From the NCBI RefSeq assembly GCF_001509485.1, contig NZ_LLZI01000258.1, positions 1 to 34,426 of the forward strand: a DNA stretch of 34,426 bases. The letters are read 5' to 3'. The first letter of the stretch is position 1; each line of letters opens with the position of its first letter. Source of the stretch: Streptomyces sp. NRRL F-4489. GTDB taxonomy: Bacteria > Actinomycetota > Actinomycetes > Streptomycetales > Streptomycetaceae. The position numbers and the translations under genes were made by a program. Positions 15,572 through 23,147 of the stretch are shown one piece after another. Under the pieces are notes generated by a model, which made no database searches, was not told where the DNA came from, and saw only the letters and a list, made by a program, of their open reading frames with translations.

Positions 15572-18433
15572 TCACTCCCCGTCGGCGACCGCGGCCTTCT
15601 TCGCCGCAGTCTTGGCCGCCGTCGCCTTCTTCGCCGTCGTCTTCTTCGCCGCGGTCTTGGTGGCGGCGGTCTTCGCGGCCGCTGTCTTCTTGGCGGTCGT
15701 CTTCTTCGCGGCGGTCTTCTTCGCCGCCGTCTTCTTCGCCGGCGCCTTCTTGGCGGTCTTCTTCGCCGGCCCCTTGGCCCGCTTCTCCGCCAGCAGCTCG
15801 TAACCGCGCTCCGGGGTGATCGTCTCGACGTCGTCGTCCCGCCGCAGCGTCGCGTTGGTCTCGCCGTCGGTCACATACGCCCCGAACCGCCCGTCCTTGA
15901 CCACCACCGGCTTACCGCTCACCGGGTCGGTGCCCAGCTCCTTCAGCGGCGGCTTGGCGGCGGCCCGGCCGCGCTGCTTGGGCTGCGCGTAGATCGCCAG
16001 CGCCTCGTCCAGCGTGATCGTGAACAGCTGCTCCTCGCGCTCCAGCGAGCGGGAGTCCGTACCACGCTTGAGGTACGGGCCGTAGCGGCCGTTCTGCGCG
16101 GTGATCTCCACGCCCTCCGGGTCCGTGCCGACGACCCGCGGCAGCGACATCAGCTTCAGCGCGTCCTCGAGCGTCACGGTGTCCAGCGACATCGACTTGA
16201 ACAGCGAGGCGGTGCGCGGCTTGACGGCGTTCTTGCCGGTCTTCGGGGTGCCCTCGGGCAGCACCTCGGTGACGTACGGGCCGTAGCGGCCGTCCTTGGC
16301 GACGATCTGGTGGCCGGTCTCCGGGTCCATGCCCAGCTCGTAGTCGCCGCTCGGCTTGGCCAGCAGCTCCTCGGCGTACTCCACCGTCAGCTCGTCGGGC
16401 GCGAGGTCCTCGGGGACGTCGGCCCGCTGGTGGCCCTCCTCGTCCTTCTCGCCGCGCTCGACGTACGGGCCGTAGCGGCCGACCCGCAGGGTGATGCCGC
16501 TGCCGACCGGGAACGACGAGATCTCCCGGGCGTCGATCGCGCCCAGGTCCGTGACCAGCTCCTTCAGCCCGCCGAGGTGGTCGCCGTCCCCGTTGCCGGC
16601 GTCCGCCGCGCCGCCCCCGGCCGGGCCCTCGCCCTCGCCGAAGTAGAAGCGCCGCAGCCACGGCACGGCCTGCGCCTCACCGCGCGCGATGCGGTCGAGG
16701 TCGTCCTCCATCTTGGCGGTGAAGTCGTAGTCGACCAGCCGGCCGAAGTGCTTCTCCAGGAGGTTGACCACGGCGAACGAGAGGAACGACGGGACGAGCG
16801 CGGTGCCCTTCTTGAAGACGTAGCCGCGGTCCAGGATCGTGCCGATGATCGACGCGTACGTCGACGGGCGGCCGATCTCCCGCTCCTCCAGCTCCTTGAC
16901 CAGCGTCGCCTCGGTGTAGCGGGCGGGCGGCTTGGTGGCGTGGCCGTCGGCGGTGATCTCCCGCGCGGCCAGCGCGTCGCCCTCGGCGACCTGCGGCAGC
17001 CGGCGCTCGCGGTCGTCCAGCTCGGCGTTCGGATCGTCGGCGCCCTCGACGTACGCCTTGAGGAAGCCGTGGAAGGTGATGGTCTTGCCGGACGCGCTGA
17101 ACTCGGCGTCCCGGCCGTCCGCGGCCTGCCCGCCGATCTTGACGGTGACGGAGTTGCCGGTCGCGTCCTTCATCTGGGAGGCGACGGTCCGCTTCCAGAT
17201 CAGCTCGTAGAGCCGGAACTGGTCGCCGGTCAGACCGGTCTCCGCGGGCGTGCGGAAGCGGTCGCCGGACGGGCGGATCGCCTCGTGCGCCTCCTGGGCG
17301 TTCTTGACCTTGCCGGCGTACGTGCGCGGCTTGTCGGGGAGGTAGCCGGCGCCGTACAGCTGCGTCACCTGCGCCCGGGCCGCGGCGACCGCGGTGTCCG
17401 AGAGCGTGGTGGAGTCCGTACGCATATAGGTGATGAAGCCGTTCTCGTACAGCTTCTGGGCGACCTGCATCGTCGCCTTGGCGCCGAAGCCGAGCTTGCG
17501 GCTGGCCTCCTGCTGGAGGGTGGTCGTCCGGAACGGCGCGTACGGCGAGCGGCGGTACGGCTTGGACTCGACCGAGCGCACCGCGAACGAGGTCTGCTCC
17601 AGCGCGGCGGCCAGCGCCCGCGCGTTCGCCTCGTCCAGGTGCAGCACGTCGGCGTTCTTCAGCTGCCCGTTCGGCCCGAAGTCGCGGCCCTGCGCGACCC
17701 GGCGGCCGTCGACGGTGGCCAGCCGGGCGGTCAGCGCCGAGGGGTCGCTCGGGTCACCCTCGCGTCCCGTGGAGAACGTGCCGGTCAGGTCCCAGTACTC
17801 AGCCGAGCGGAACGCGATCCGCTCGCGCTCCCGCTCGACCACGAGCCGGGTCGCCACGGACTGCACCCGGCCGGCGGACAGCCGGGGCATGACCTTCTTC
17901 CACAGCACCGGGGAGACCTCGTAGCCGTAGAGGCGGTCGAGGATGCGGCGGGTCTCCTGGGCGTCGACCAGCTTCTGGTTGAGGTCGCGGGGGTTGGCGA
18001 CGGCCTCGCGGATGGCGTCCTTGGTGATCTCGTGGAAGACCATCCGGTGGACCGGGACCTTCGGCTTGAGGATCTCCTGGAGGTGCCATGCGATGGCCTC
18101 GCCCTCGCGGTCCTCATCGGTGGCGAGGAAGAGTTCGTCGGACTCGGCCAGCAGCGACTTGAGCTTCTTGACCTGGTCCTTCTTGTCGCTGTTGACGACA
18201 TAGATCGGCTGGAAGTCGGCGTCGACGTTCACGCCGAGCCGGGCCCACGGCTCGCCCTTGTACTTCGCCGGCACCTCCGCCGCGCCGTTGGGGAGGTCGC
18301 GGATGTGCCCGACGCTGGCCTCGACCACGTAGCCGGGGCCGAGGTAGCCCTTGATCGTCTTCGCCTTGGCAGGCGACTCGACGATGACGAGTCGGCGGCC
18401 GCCGCCCTCTGCGGTCTCGCTGGTCGGGGACAA
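15572..18433 (-). CDS. topA: DNA topoisomerase I
   Basis: A 953-residue type IA topoisomerase that relaxes negatively supercoiled DNA. The TOPRIM domain begins with VIVESPAKAKTIKGYL (residues 16-31) and includes TDEDREGE (105-112). The catalytic tyrosine is Tyr336 in FITYMRTDST. Repeated C-terminal DNA-binding modules carry GRYGPYV-type motifs, and the last 65 or so residues are a Lys/Ala/Thr tail (AKKTAAKKT repeats) in place of zinc fingers, characteristic of Streptomyces TopA. The start is a TTG at 18433 with a purine-rich site (GAGAGAAGAG) upstream; no in-frame ATG or GTG gives the conserved N-terminus. In streptomycetes topA responds to supercoiling; the regulatory sequence would lie in 18434-18600. 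Confidence 0.97.
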   Translation of the reverse strand: MSPTSETAEGGGRRLVIVESPAKAKTIKGYLGPGYVVEASVGHIRDLPNGAAEVPAKYKGEPWARLGVNVDADFQPIYVVNSDKKDQVKKLKSLLAESDELFLATDEDREGEAIAWHLQEILKPKVPVHRMVFHEITKDAIREAVANPRDLNQKLVDAQETRRILDRLYGYEVSPVLWKKVMPRLSAGRVQSVATRLVVERERERIAFRSAEYWDLTGTFSTGREGDPSDPSALTARLATVDGRRVAQGRDFGPNGQLKNADVLHLDEANARALAAALEQTSFAVRSVESKPYRRSPYAPFRTTTLQQEASRKLGFGAKATMQVAQKLYENGFITYMRTDSTTLSDTAVAAARAQVTQLYGAGYLPDKPRTYAGKVKNAQEAHEAIRPSGDRFRTPAETGLTGDQFRLYELIWKRTVASQMKDATGNSVTVKIGGQAADGRDAEFSASGKTITFHGFLKAYVEGADDPNAELDDRERRLPQVAEGDALAAREITADGHATKPPARYTEATLVKELEEREIGRPSTYASIIGTILDRGYVFKKGTALVPSFLSFAVVNLLEKHFGRLVDYDFTAKMEDDLDRIARGEAQAVPWLRRFYFGEGEGPAGGGAADAGNGDGDHLGGLKELVTDLGAIDAREISSFPVGSGITLRVGRYGPYVERGEKDEEGHQRADVPEDLAPDELTVEYAEELLAKPSGDYELGMDPETGHQIVAKDGRYGPYVTEVLPEGTPKTGKNAVKPRTASLFKSMSLDTVTLEDALKLMSLPRVVGTDPEGVEITAQNGRYGPYLKRGTDSRSLEREEQLFTITLDEALAIYAQPKQRGRAAAKPPLKELGTDPVSGKPVVVKDGRFGAYVTDGETNATLRRDDDVETITPERGYELLAEKRAKGPAKKTAKKAPAKKTAAKKTAAKKTTAKKTAAAKTAATKTAAKKTTAKKATAAKTAAKKAAVADGE

Positions 18434-18542
18434 CTTGGCTCTTCTCTCCGGTCGACGCTGGGAATGGCTCCTGGGCCGGACGCCCGGGGCGCACTGCGGT
18501 GACGCTTGACGCTGCGGAGTGTGACGGTACCTCCCGCCCCCG

Positions 18543-18548
18543 TGTCAA
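18543..18548 (-). promoter_or_regulatory. Candidate -35 element (TTGACA) for topA
   Basis: A perfect TTGACA on the minus strand about 110 bp before the topA start. The matching -10 is weak: TCACAC lies 18 bases downstream, TACCGT only 13. It could be the housekeeping promoter, possibly kept non-ideal in spacing for supercoiling sensitivity, but that is inference. Confidence 0.4.
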
Positions 18549-18871
18549 ACGGAAAAACCCCGCAACGCCACTCGAACGGTAACCCGACTACATGCCTTCG
18601 CGCCGCCCCGGCCGCTCCGGCCGCCCTGCGACCGGCCCGGCGCCGGGCCGGATGGATCACGGCACCACCGCCCGGCCGCCGGACCGACGCCGGCCGGCCA
18701 CCCGGCGCGGCCTGGGTCCGATGCCGCACAGTAACCACCCGGTGGCCGATTCCGGTGCGGTCCGGGGCGCGCCGGTGCGGCGACCGGTACGGCTCGGGCG
18801 CGCCTCGGGTACGGCCCACTCGGGTACGCCTCGGATGCGGCGACTGTCACAAGGCGGCTCCGGTTGCCGTC

Positions 18872-18908
18872 ATCACCTTGATACGTCAGGTGATCGGACT
18901 GGCAGGAT
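18872..18908 (+). promoter_or_regulatory. Candidate promoter with operator-like dyad for the 18978 gene
   Basis: ATCACCT (18872-18878) and AGGTGAT (18888-18894) form a perfect 7-bp inverted repeat. TTGATA (18878-18883) overlaps it as a possible -35, and CAGGAT (18903-18908) lies 19 bases on as a possible -10. The start codon is about 65 bases further. The dyad over the -35 looks like a repressor site. Confidence 0.4.
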
Positions 18909-18977
18909 GGGCGCGGCACGGCTCGCGCAGGAGCCGGCAGCCGCCGTCATCACGCACTCTCGGGGGGAACCTCACCC

Positions 18978-19586
18978 ATGGCGCACCAGTACCCCGGACC
19001 GCCCCCGGAACAGCCGCCCGGCCAGCCCGGCGCCCAGCCCGGCCCGCAGCCCGGCCCGAATCCGTACGCCGCTCCGGACGGCGGCCGGCCCGCCGAGGCC
19101 GGCTACGGCTACCCGCAGGGCGGCAGCCCCGGCGAGCCCGGCTACGGCTACCCGCACGCCGCCCCGCCGCCGCCCGGTTTCCCGCCCGGCACCCCGCCGC
19201 CGCCCCCGCCGGGCGGCTTCCCCGGCCAGGCCCCGCCGGCCGGCGGGGTGGTCCTCTCGCTCGGCGACATCGCGGTCAGCGGCGACACGGTCATGACGCC
19301 GGCCGGTCCGATGCCGCTGCGCGGCGCGGTGTGGACGGCCACCGACATGTCGCGCACGGAGGAGAAGATCCCCGCGCACGCCATCGTGCTGGCCGTCATC
19401 TTCTTCCTCTTCTGCCTCCTGGGGCTGCTCTTCCTGCTGATGAAGGAGCGCACCACGACCGGCTTCGTGCAGGTCACCGTCAACAGCGGCGGCCGGCACC
19501 ACGCCACGATGATCCCCGTGCAGTCCCGCGAGCAGGTGATGTACGTGATGAACCAGGTCAACTACGCGCGGTCGCTGAGCGTGTGA
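18978..19586 (+). CDS. Proline-rich single-pass membrane protein, unknown
   Basis: A 202-residue protein. The first 90 residues are Pro/Gly/Gln/Tyr-rich, with repeated GYGYP motifs and a run of prolines, likely disordered. A small beta-rich segment follows (GGVVLSLGDIAVSGDTVMTP), then one strong membrane helix (about residues 133-156, AHAIVLAVIFFLFCLLGLLF) and a short domain with TGFVQVTVNSGG and ending near VNYARSLSV. ATG 18978 has a GGGGGGA ribosome site. Its stop overlaps the next start by 4 bp (GTGA), so the two genes are coupled. Proteins of this layout are common and uncharacterised in Streptomyces. Confidence 0.85.
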   Translation: MAHQYPGPPPEQPPGQPGAQPGPQPGPNPYAAPDGGRPAEAGYGYPQGGSPGEPGYGYPHAAPPPPGFPPGTPPPPPPGGFPGQAPPAGGVVLSLGDIAVSGDTVMTPAGPMPLRGAVWTATDMSRTEEKIPAHAIVLAVIFFLFCLLGLLFLLMKERTTTGFVQVTVNSGGRHHATMIPVQSREQVMYVMNQVNYARSLSV

Positions 19587-20029
19587 GCCCCGAGCCGCCC
19601 CTGGGTCCCGCCGGCGCGGCGGCCCCCGAGGCCGAGGCCGCGGCCGTCCGCCGGCGCACCCTGTGCCGGGCGGGCGCCGCGCTCGGCCTCGGCGCGCTCG
19701 GCGCCGTCTACCTCTGGCACACCGACCCGCACCAACCCGGCCAGCTGCTGATCCCGTGCCCGTTCCGCCTGATGACCGGTCTGCTCTGCCCGTTCTGCGG
19801 CGGTACGCGGATGGCCTACGACCTGATGCACGGCGATCTCGTCACGGCCTTCCACGACAACGCGGTGCTGCTCGTCCTCGGCGGGCCGGCCGTCGCCTGG
19901 GCCGCGGCGCGCTGGCTGGCCGCCGGGCTGCGCGGGCGGCACCGGCCGCTGCGGCTGACCGCCCGCGGCAATGCCGTGGTGCTCGGCATCGCCGCGGTGT
20001 GGATGGTCGCCCGCAACATCATCAGCTGA
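19583..20029 (+). CDS. DUF2752 membrane protein
   Basis: A 148-residue protein starting at a GTG that overlaps the preceding stop. The DUF2752 signature is intact: CPFRLMTGLLCPFCGGTRM, with cysteine pairs in CPF and CPFCGG, then AYDLMHGDLVTAFHDN. Three hydrophobic segments follow the pattern of the family: one before the cysteine motif, one around LLVLGGPAVAW, and one at the C-terminus (VVLGIAAVWMVARNI). Function of the family is unknown; the conserved cysteines suggest metal binding or redox. It converges on the secreted Ig-like gene, with 17 bp between the stops. Confidence 0.88.
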   Translation: MSPEPPLGPAGAAAPEAEAAAVRRRTLCRAGAALGLGALGAVYLWHTDPHQPGQLLIPCPFRLMTGLLCPFCGGTRMAYDLMHGDLVTAFHDNAVLLVLGGPAVAWAAARWLAAGLRGRHRPLRLTARGNAVVLGIAAVWMVARNIIS

Positions 20030-20046
20030 CGCGCGGGCGGCCCGGG

Positions 20047-20451
20047 TCAGCGGACGGTGACCTTCACCACCGGGGAGAGCGTGCTGCCGGCCGCGATCCG
20101 CAGCTCGTTGACGCCCTTGATGCCGAGCTTGACGCGGACGGAGTACGACCCGCCGGTGTTGACCGGCGCCTGCGCGGGCAGCGACACCCACTTCTTGCCC
20201 TGCTTCTGCTGGACCGTGACCTTGGTGCCGGCCTTGATGCCCTTGGCGGCGCCGCTGATCCGGAATTCCTGCCACGCCTTGACCGTCGTCGCGCTGGCCT
20301 TGGCGGTCAGCGAGGCCGCCGCGGGCGCGGTGGCCACGACGGGGGCGGGGGTGTGGACCTGCTGCGGCGCGGCGAAGGCGGCGGCCGAACCCCCGGCGAG
20401 CAGGGCGGCGGTGGCCATCCCGACGGCGGCGTAGCGGAGTGCACGGTTCAT
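20047..20451 (-). CDS. Secreted Ig-like beta-sandwich protein
   Basis: A 134-residue exported protein. ATG 20451 is used because GAGGAAA lies upstream and the signal peptide then starts normally (MNRALRYAAVGM, cleavage expected after AFA, about residue 28). The mature part, from about residue 50, has the strand pattern of a small bacterial Ig-like domain: SATTVKAWQEFRISG, AGTKVTVQQKQGKKWVSL, GGSYSVRVKLGIKG and a closing VVKVTVR. There is no anchor or lipobox, so it should be released. Such domains usually bind sugars or proteins or serve as wall components; the role here is unknown. Confidence 0.82.
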   Translation of the reverse strand: MNRALRYAAVGMATAALLAGGSAAAFAAPQQVHTPAPVVATAPAAASLTAKASATTVKAWQEFRISGAAKGIKAGTKVTVQQKQGKKWVSLPAQAPVNTGGSYSVRVKLGIKGVNELRIAAGSTLSPVVKVTVR

Positions 20452-20717
20452 GTCGGATTTCCTCACTGATGGGCCAATGAGCTGATTGGTGACCTTCACC
20501 GAGGAACACGGGCGGGGGCAGGCGGAGGTTCCCCTTCCGCCGCCCAAATCGCCGAAATCACCGGAACTGGCCGAAACTGAACGTCCGTATACGGACGGCT
20601 AGTTGGCCCCGGAGCCGCGCCGCCGCACTCCGTACGCCCGGACCGCGCACCCTCCGCCCGGCCGCGCGCCCCGCTCCGTACGGCCGCGCCCCCGCCCCGT
20701 ACGCCCGCGCCGCCCGC

Positions 20718-22247
20718 TCAGTCCACCGGCTCCAGGAACCCCTGCTCCACCAGCGTCCGGATCGACGCCGGCGTGCGGTCCCGCAGCAGCACCGGATCCT
20801 CGCCGACGAGCTGGGCGATGGCGTCCAGGATCCGCCCGGCCGGCAGCGAGCCGTCGCACACCCCGGCGAACCCGGCGCCGACCGTGTCCACCTTCGTCGC
20901 CCGGCGCATGCCCCGGCTCTGACGGAGCACCACATGCTCCGGGTCCTCCGCGCCGGGCAGCCCGACCTGCTCCTGCACCACCTCGCCGGCCAGCTTGAAC
21001 CGCGCGGCCAGCAGCGCCGCGTCATCGGTGGCCCGGAGGTAGTCCTGCCGCGCGAAGTGGCCCAGCACCGCGTCGCCCAGCGGTTGTTCGACCGGGTGGG
21101 GCCATTCCTCAAGGGTGATCGAGGGGTTCTCGGCGCCGGACTTGCGCAGCGTGATCCAGCCGAAGCCGACCGCCTTCGTCCCGCGCGCCTCGAACTCGTC
21201 CAGCCAGGCGTCGTACCGCGCCGCGTACTCCTCCGGCGCGGCGCGGTGGTCGCCGCCGTCCCGCAGCCACAGCTCGGCGTACTGCGTGATGTCCTGCACC
21301 TCGCGCTGGACGATCCAGGCGTCGCAGCCGCGCGGCACCCAGGAGCGCAGCCGGTCCTGCCAGTCCTCGCCGGCCACGTGCTGCCAGTTGGCCAGCAGCT
21401 GGCAGTACCCGCCGTCGCTGAGGTGCGCGGCGGCCTGCTGGACGAGGGTGCGGCACAGGTCGTCGCCGCCCATCCCGCCGTCCCGGTAGGTGAGCCGCGC
21501 CCCCGGGGAGATCACGAAGGGCGGATTGGACACGATCAGGTCGTAGGTCTCCTCGCCGACCGGCTCGAACAGTGAGCCCTCGCGCAGCTCCGCCGGCCCG
21601 GCCCCGGACAGCGCCAGCGTCAGCGCGGCGATCCGCAGCGCCCGGGGGTTGAGGTCGGTGGCGGTGACCCGGGTGGCGTGCTGGGCGGCGTGCAGCGCCT
21701 GGACGCCGGAGCCCGTGCCGAGGTCGAGCGCGCGGGCGACCGGGCGGCGCGCGGTGATCCCGGCGAGCGTGGTGGACGCCCCGCCGACACCGAGCACCAG
21801 CTGGGAGCGGTCCACCCCCGCGGCGCCCTGGATGCCGCCCGCACCGCCGACCGCGCAGCCCAGGTCGGAGACGATCCACCAGTCCTGCCCGTCCGGGCCG
21901 GCGTACGGGCGGACGTCCACGGTGGCGCGCAGCTCGTCACCGTCCCGCACCAGCCAGCCGTCCGCCAGGCAGTCGGCCACCGGGAGCACCGCCGCGGCGC
22001 GCGCCTCCGGCACCGGCCGCTGGAGCAGGAACAGCCGCACCAGCGTCTCCAGGGGCCCGCCGCCCCGGGTCGCGCGCAGCGCGGGGACGGTCTCGCTGCG
22101 GGCCAGCGCGGCGTACGCGGGCGCGCCGAGCAGGTCCAGCAGACCGTCGGCGGTGAACGCGGCGGCCAGCAGCGCCGCGCGCAGCCGGCTCGTCCGGGCG
22201 CTGCTCTCGGGGTCCTGGGCATCTGCGGTGGGGAGGTGCGTCGTCAC
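20718..22247 (-). CDS. Large class I SAM-dependent methyltransferase (NPPF type)
   Basis: A 509-residue protein. The central domain has the SAM-binding loop DLGTGSG (175-181), an acidic residue in TATDLNP, and the NPPF motif (241-244), found in enzymes that methylate an amide or exocyclic amine, such as PrmC on release factors and RlmG on rRNA. About 165 residues come before it and about 200 after; both are actinobacterial extensions I know only as uncharacterised domains. The GTG start at 22247 lies exactly 7 bases after the last base of a GACAAT -10 element, so the mRNA is probably leaderless. The substrate is not predictable; rRNA or a translation protein is most likely. Confidence 0.85.
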   Translation of the reverse strand: MTTHLPTADAQDPESSARTSRLRAALLAAAFTADGLLDLLGAPAYAALARSETVPALRATRGGGPLETLVRLFLLQRPVPEARAAAVLPVADCLADGWLVRDGDELRATVDVRPYAGPDGQDWWIVSDLGCAVGGAGGIQGAAGVDRSQLVLGVGGASTTLAGITARRPVARALDLGTGSGVQALHAAQHATRVTATDLNPRALRIAALTLALSGAGPAELREGSLFEPVGEETYDLIVSNPPFVISPGARLTYRDGGMGGDDLCRTLVQQAAAHLSDGGYCQLLANWQHVAGEDWQDRLRSWVPRGCDAWIVQREVQDITQYAELWLRDGGDHRAAPEEYAARYDAWLDEFEARGTKAVGFGWITLRKSGAENPSITLEEWPHPVEQPLGDAVLGHFARQDYLRATDDAALLAARFKLAGEVVQEQVGLPGAEDPEHVVLRQSRGMRRATKVDTVGAGFAGVCDGSLPAGRILDAIAQLVGEDPVLLRDRTPASIRTLVEQGFLEPVD

Positions 22248-22253
22248 CCCACC

Positions 22254-22277
22254 ATTGTCGGTGCTGCCACTGACAAT
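22254..22277 (-). promoter_or_regulatory. Palindromic PafBC/RecA-NDp-type promoter for the methyltransferase
   Basis: On the minus strand TTGTCAGTG (22268-22276), 8 bases, then GACAAT (22254-22259), which sets the start point at the GTG (22247). The same DNA is a near-perfect dyad: ATTGTCGGTG (22254-22263) against CACTGACAAT (22268-22277), 9 of 10 bases pairing, 4-base centre. The plus strand therefore also reads TTGTCGGTG-N8-GACAAT. Confidence 0.6.
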
Positions 22278-22346
22278 CGCCGACGGCCCGGCGCCACGCC
22301 CCGTCCGGGCGCGTCGCCGGGCCGCCGCCCGTATACGTCCGCCGAG

Positions 22347-22931
22347 CTAGGCGCTCTTGGAGGGCGCCGCGGTCGGCCCCTCCGAGCCGCCCTGGTTCTG
22401 GCAGCCCTTCTGCCGGGCCATCGCCTTGCCGACGTCGCCGGACTCCAGCTTCTTGAAGGCCGCCTCGCTCTTGGCGTTGAGCTTGTTGATGCCGTTGGAG
22501 AGGTTGCGCAGCCCGTCCGCGAACTTCAGCTTGTCCGAGGTGTCCAGGCCGTCGACCTGCTTCTTGAGGTCCTGGTATCCCGTGGAGAGGGAGTTGAGTT
22601 CCTTGACGGCGTTCTTCTGGGCCTGGTCGCCGCCCTCGCTCGGCGGCGCGCCCGCCTTGTCCAGGGACTTGGCCAGCTGCCCGTAGGCGTCGGAGATCTT
22701 CTGGAAGGCCGCGGAGTCGGTCTGCTGGACCTTCTTGGAGTCCGTGTTGCCGCTGTCGGCCGTCTGCATGGCCGCGTTGGCGTCCTGGATCTGCTTGAAC
22801 GGAGCCTGCGCGGGGTCGCAGAACGACTTCGCCCAGTTGTCGAGCTTCTCCGTGTTGTCGCTGCTGCAACCGGTCAGCCCGAGCAGGAGTGCGGCACCGC
22901 CGGACAGGGCAGCCACAAGCTTCTTGTTCAC
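22347..22931 (-). CDS. Small helical lipoprotein, unknown function
   Basis: A 194-residue lipoprotein. GTG 22931 is chosen: AAGGGA lies 8 bases upstream and the signal peptide is ideal (VNKKLVAALSGGAALLLGLTGC, shown as VNKKLVAAL...LTGC), with lipobox LTGC at residue 22. An upstream ATG at 22949 is possible. The mature part is mostly charged alpha helix with heptad-like spacing (QKISDAYGQLAKSLDKAG, LKKQVDGLDTSDKLKFADG) and two cysteines, one near each end (SFCDPA, QKGCQNQ), that could clamp a helical bundle. It is probably on the outer membrane face. No enzyme motif. It lies downstream of hppA, separated from it by a strong hairpin. Confidence 0.85.
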   Translation of the reverse strand: MNKKLVAALSGGAALLLGLTGCSSDNTEKLDNWAKSFCDPAQAPFKQIQDANAAMQTADSGNTDSKKVQQTDSAAFQKISDAYGQLAKSLDKAGAPPSEGGDQAQKNAVKELNSLSTGYQDLKKQVDGLDTSDKLKFADGLRNLSNGINKLNAKSEAAFKKLESGDVGKAMARQKGCQNQGGSEGPTAAPSKSA

Positions 22932-23065
22932 CGGATTGGTCCCTTCCATGGCTCTCGGCCCCGGAACATACACGTCCAAACGGCCTGGTCCATGGGTCGG
23001 GCCTCGGCCCCGGCCCGCATTGCAGCCATTTGCACCAAGGGCCGCCGGCCGGGCCGGACGCACCG

Positions 23066-23110
23066 CGGGCGGGTGTCCGGCGCGCGCAAGAAGCGCCGTA
23101 CACCCGCCCG
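23066..23110 (-). terminator. Long GC-rich hairpin after hppA
   Basis: An 11-bp outer stem (23066-23076 with 23100-23110) plus an inner 5-bp stem (23079-23083 with 23093-23097). There is no T-tract, as is common for Streptomyces terminators. It lies 38 bp after the hppA stop and should separate hppA from the lipoprotein gene. Confidence 0.75.
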
Positions 23111-23147
23111 TTGAGCGGTCCCCGGGCCGGTCGGGCGGCCCTTCCGG

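Larger units (their letters stand above)
18434..18977. other. Divergent intergenic region, topA and the 18978 gene
   Basis: About 540 bp without a gene. It should hold both divergent promoters; two candidates are listed separately. Nothing else was recognised. Confidence 0.6.

Noticed and set aside
15449..18502. 1017-codon plus-strand frame opposite topA
   Set aside because: Antisense shadow of topA; no domain and typical GC-driven composition.
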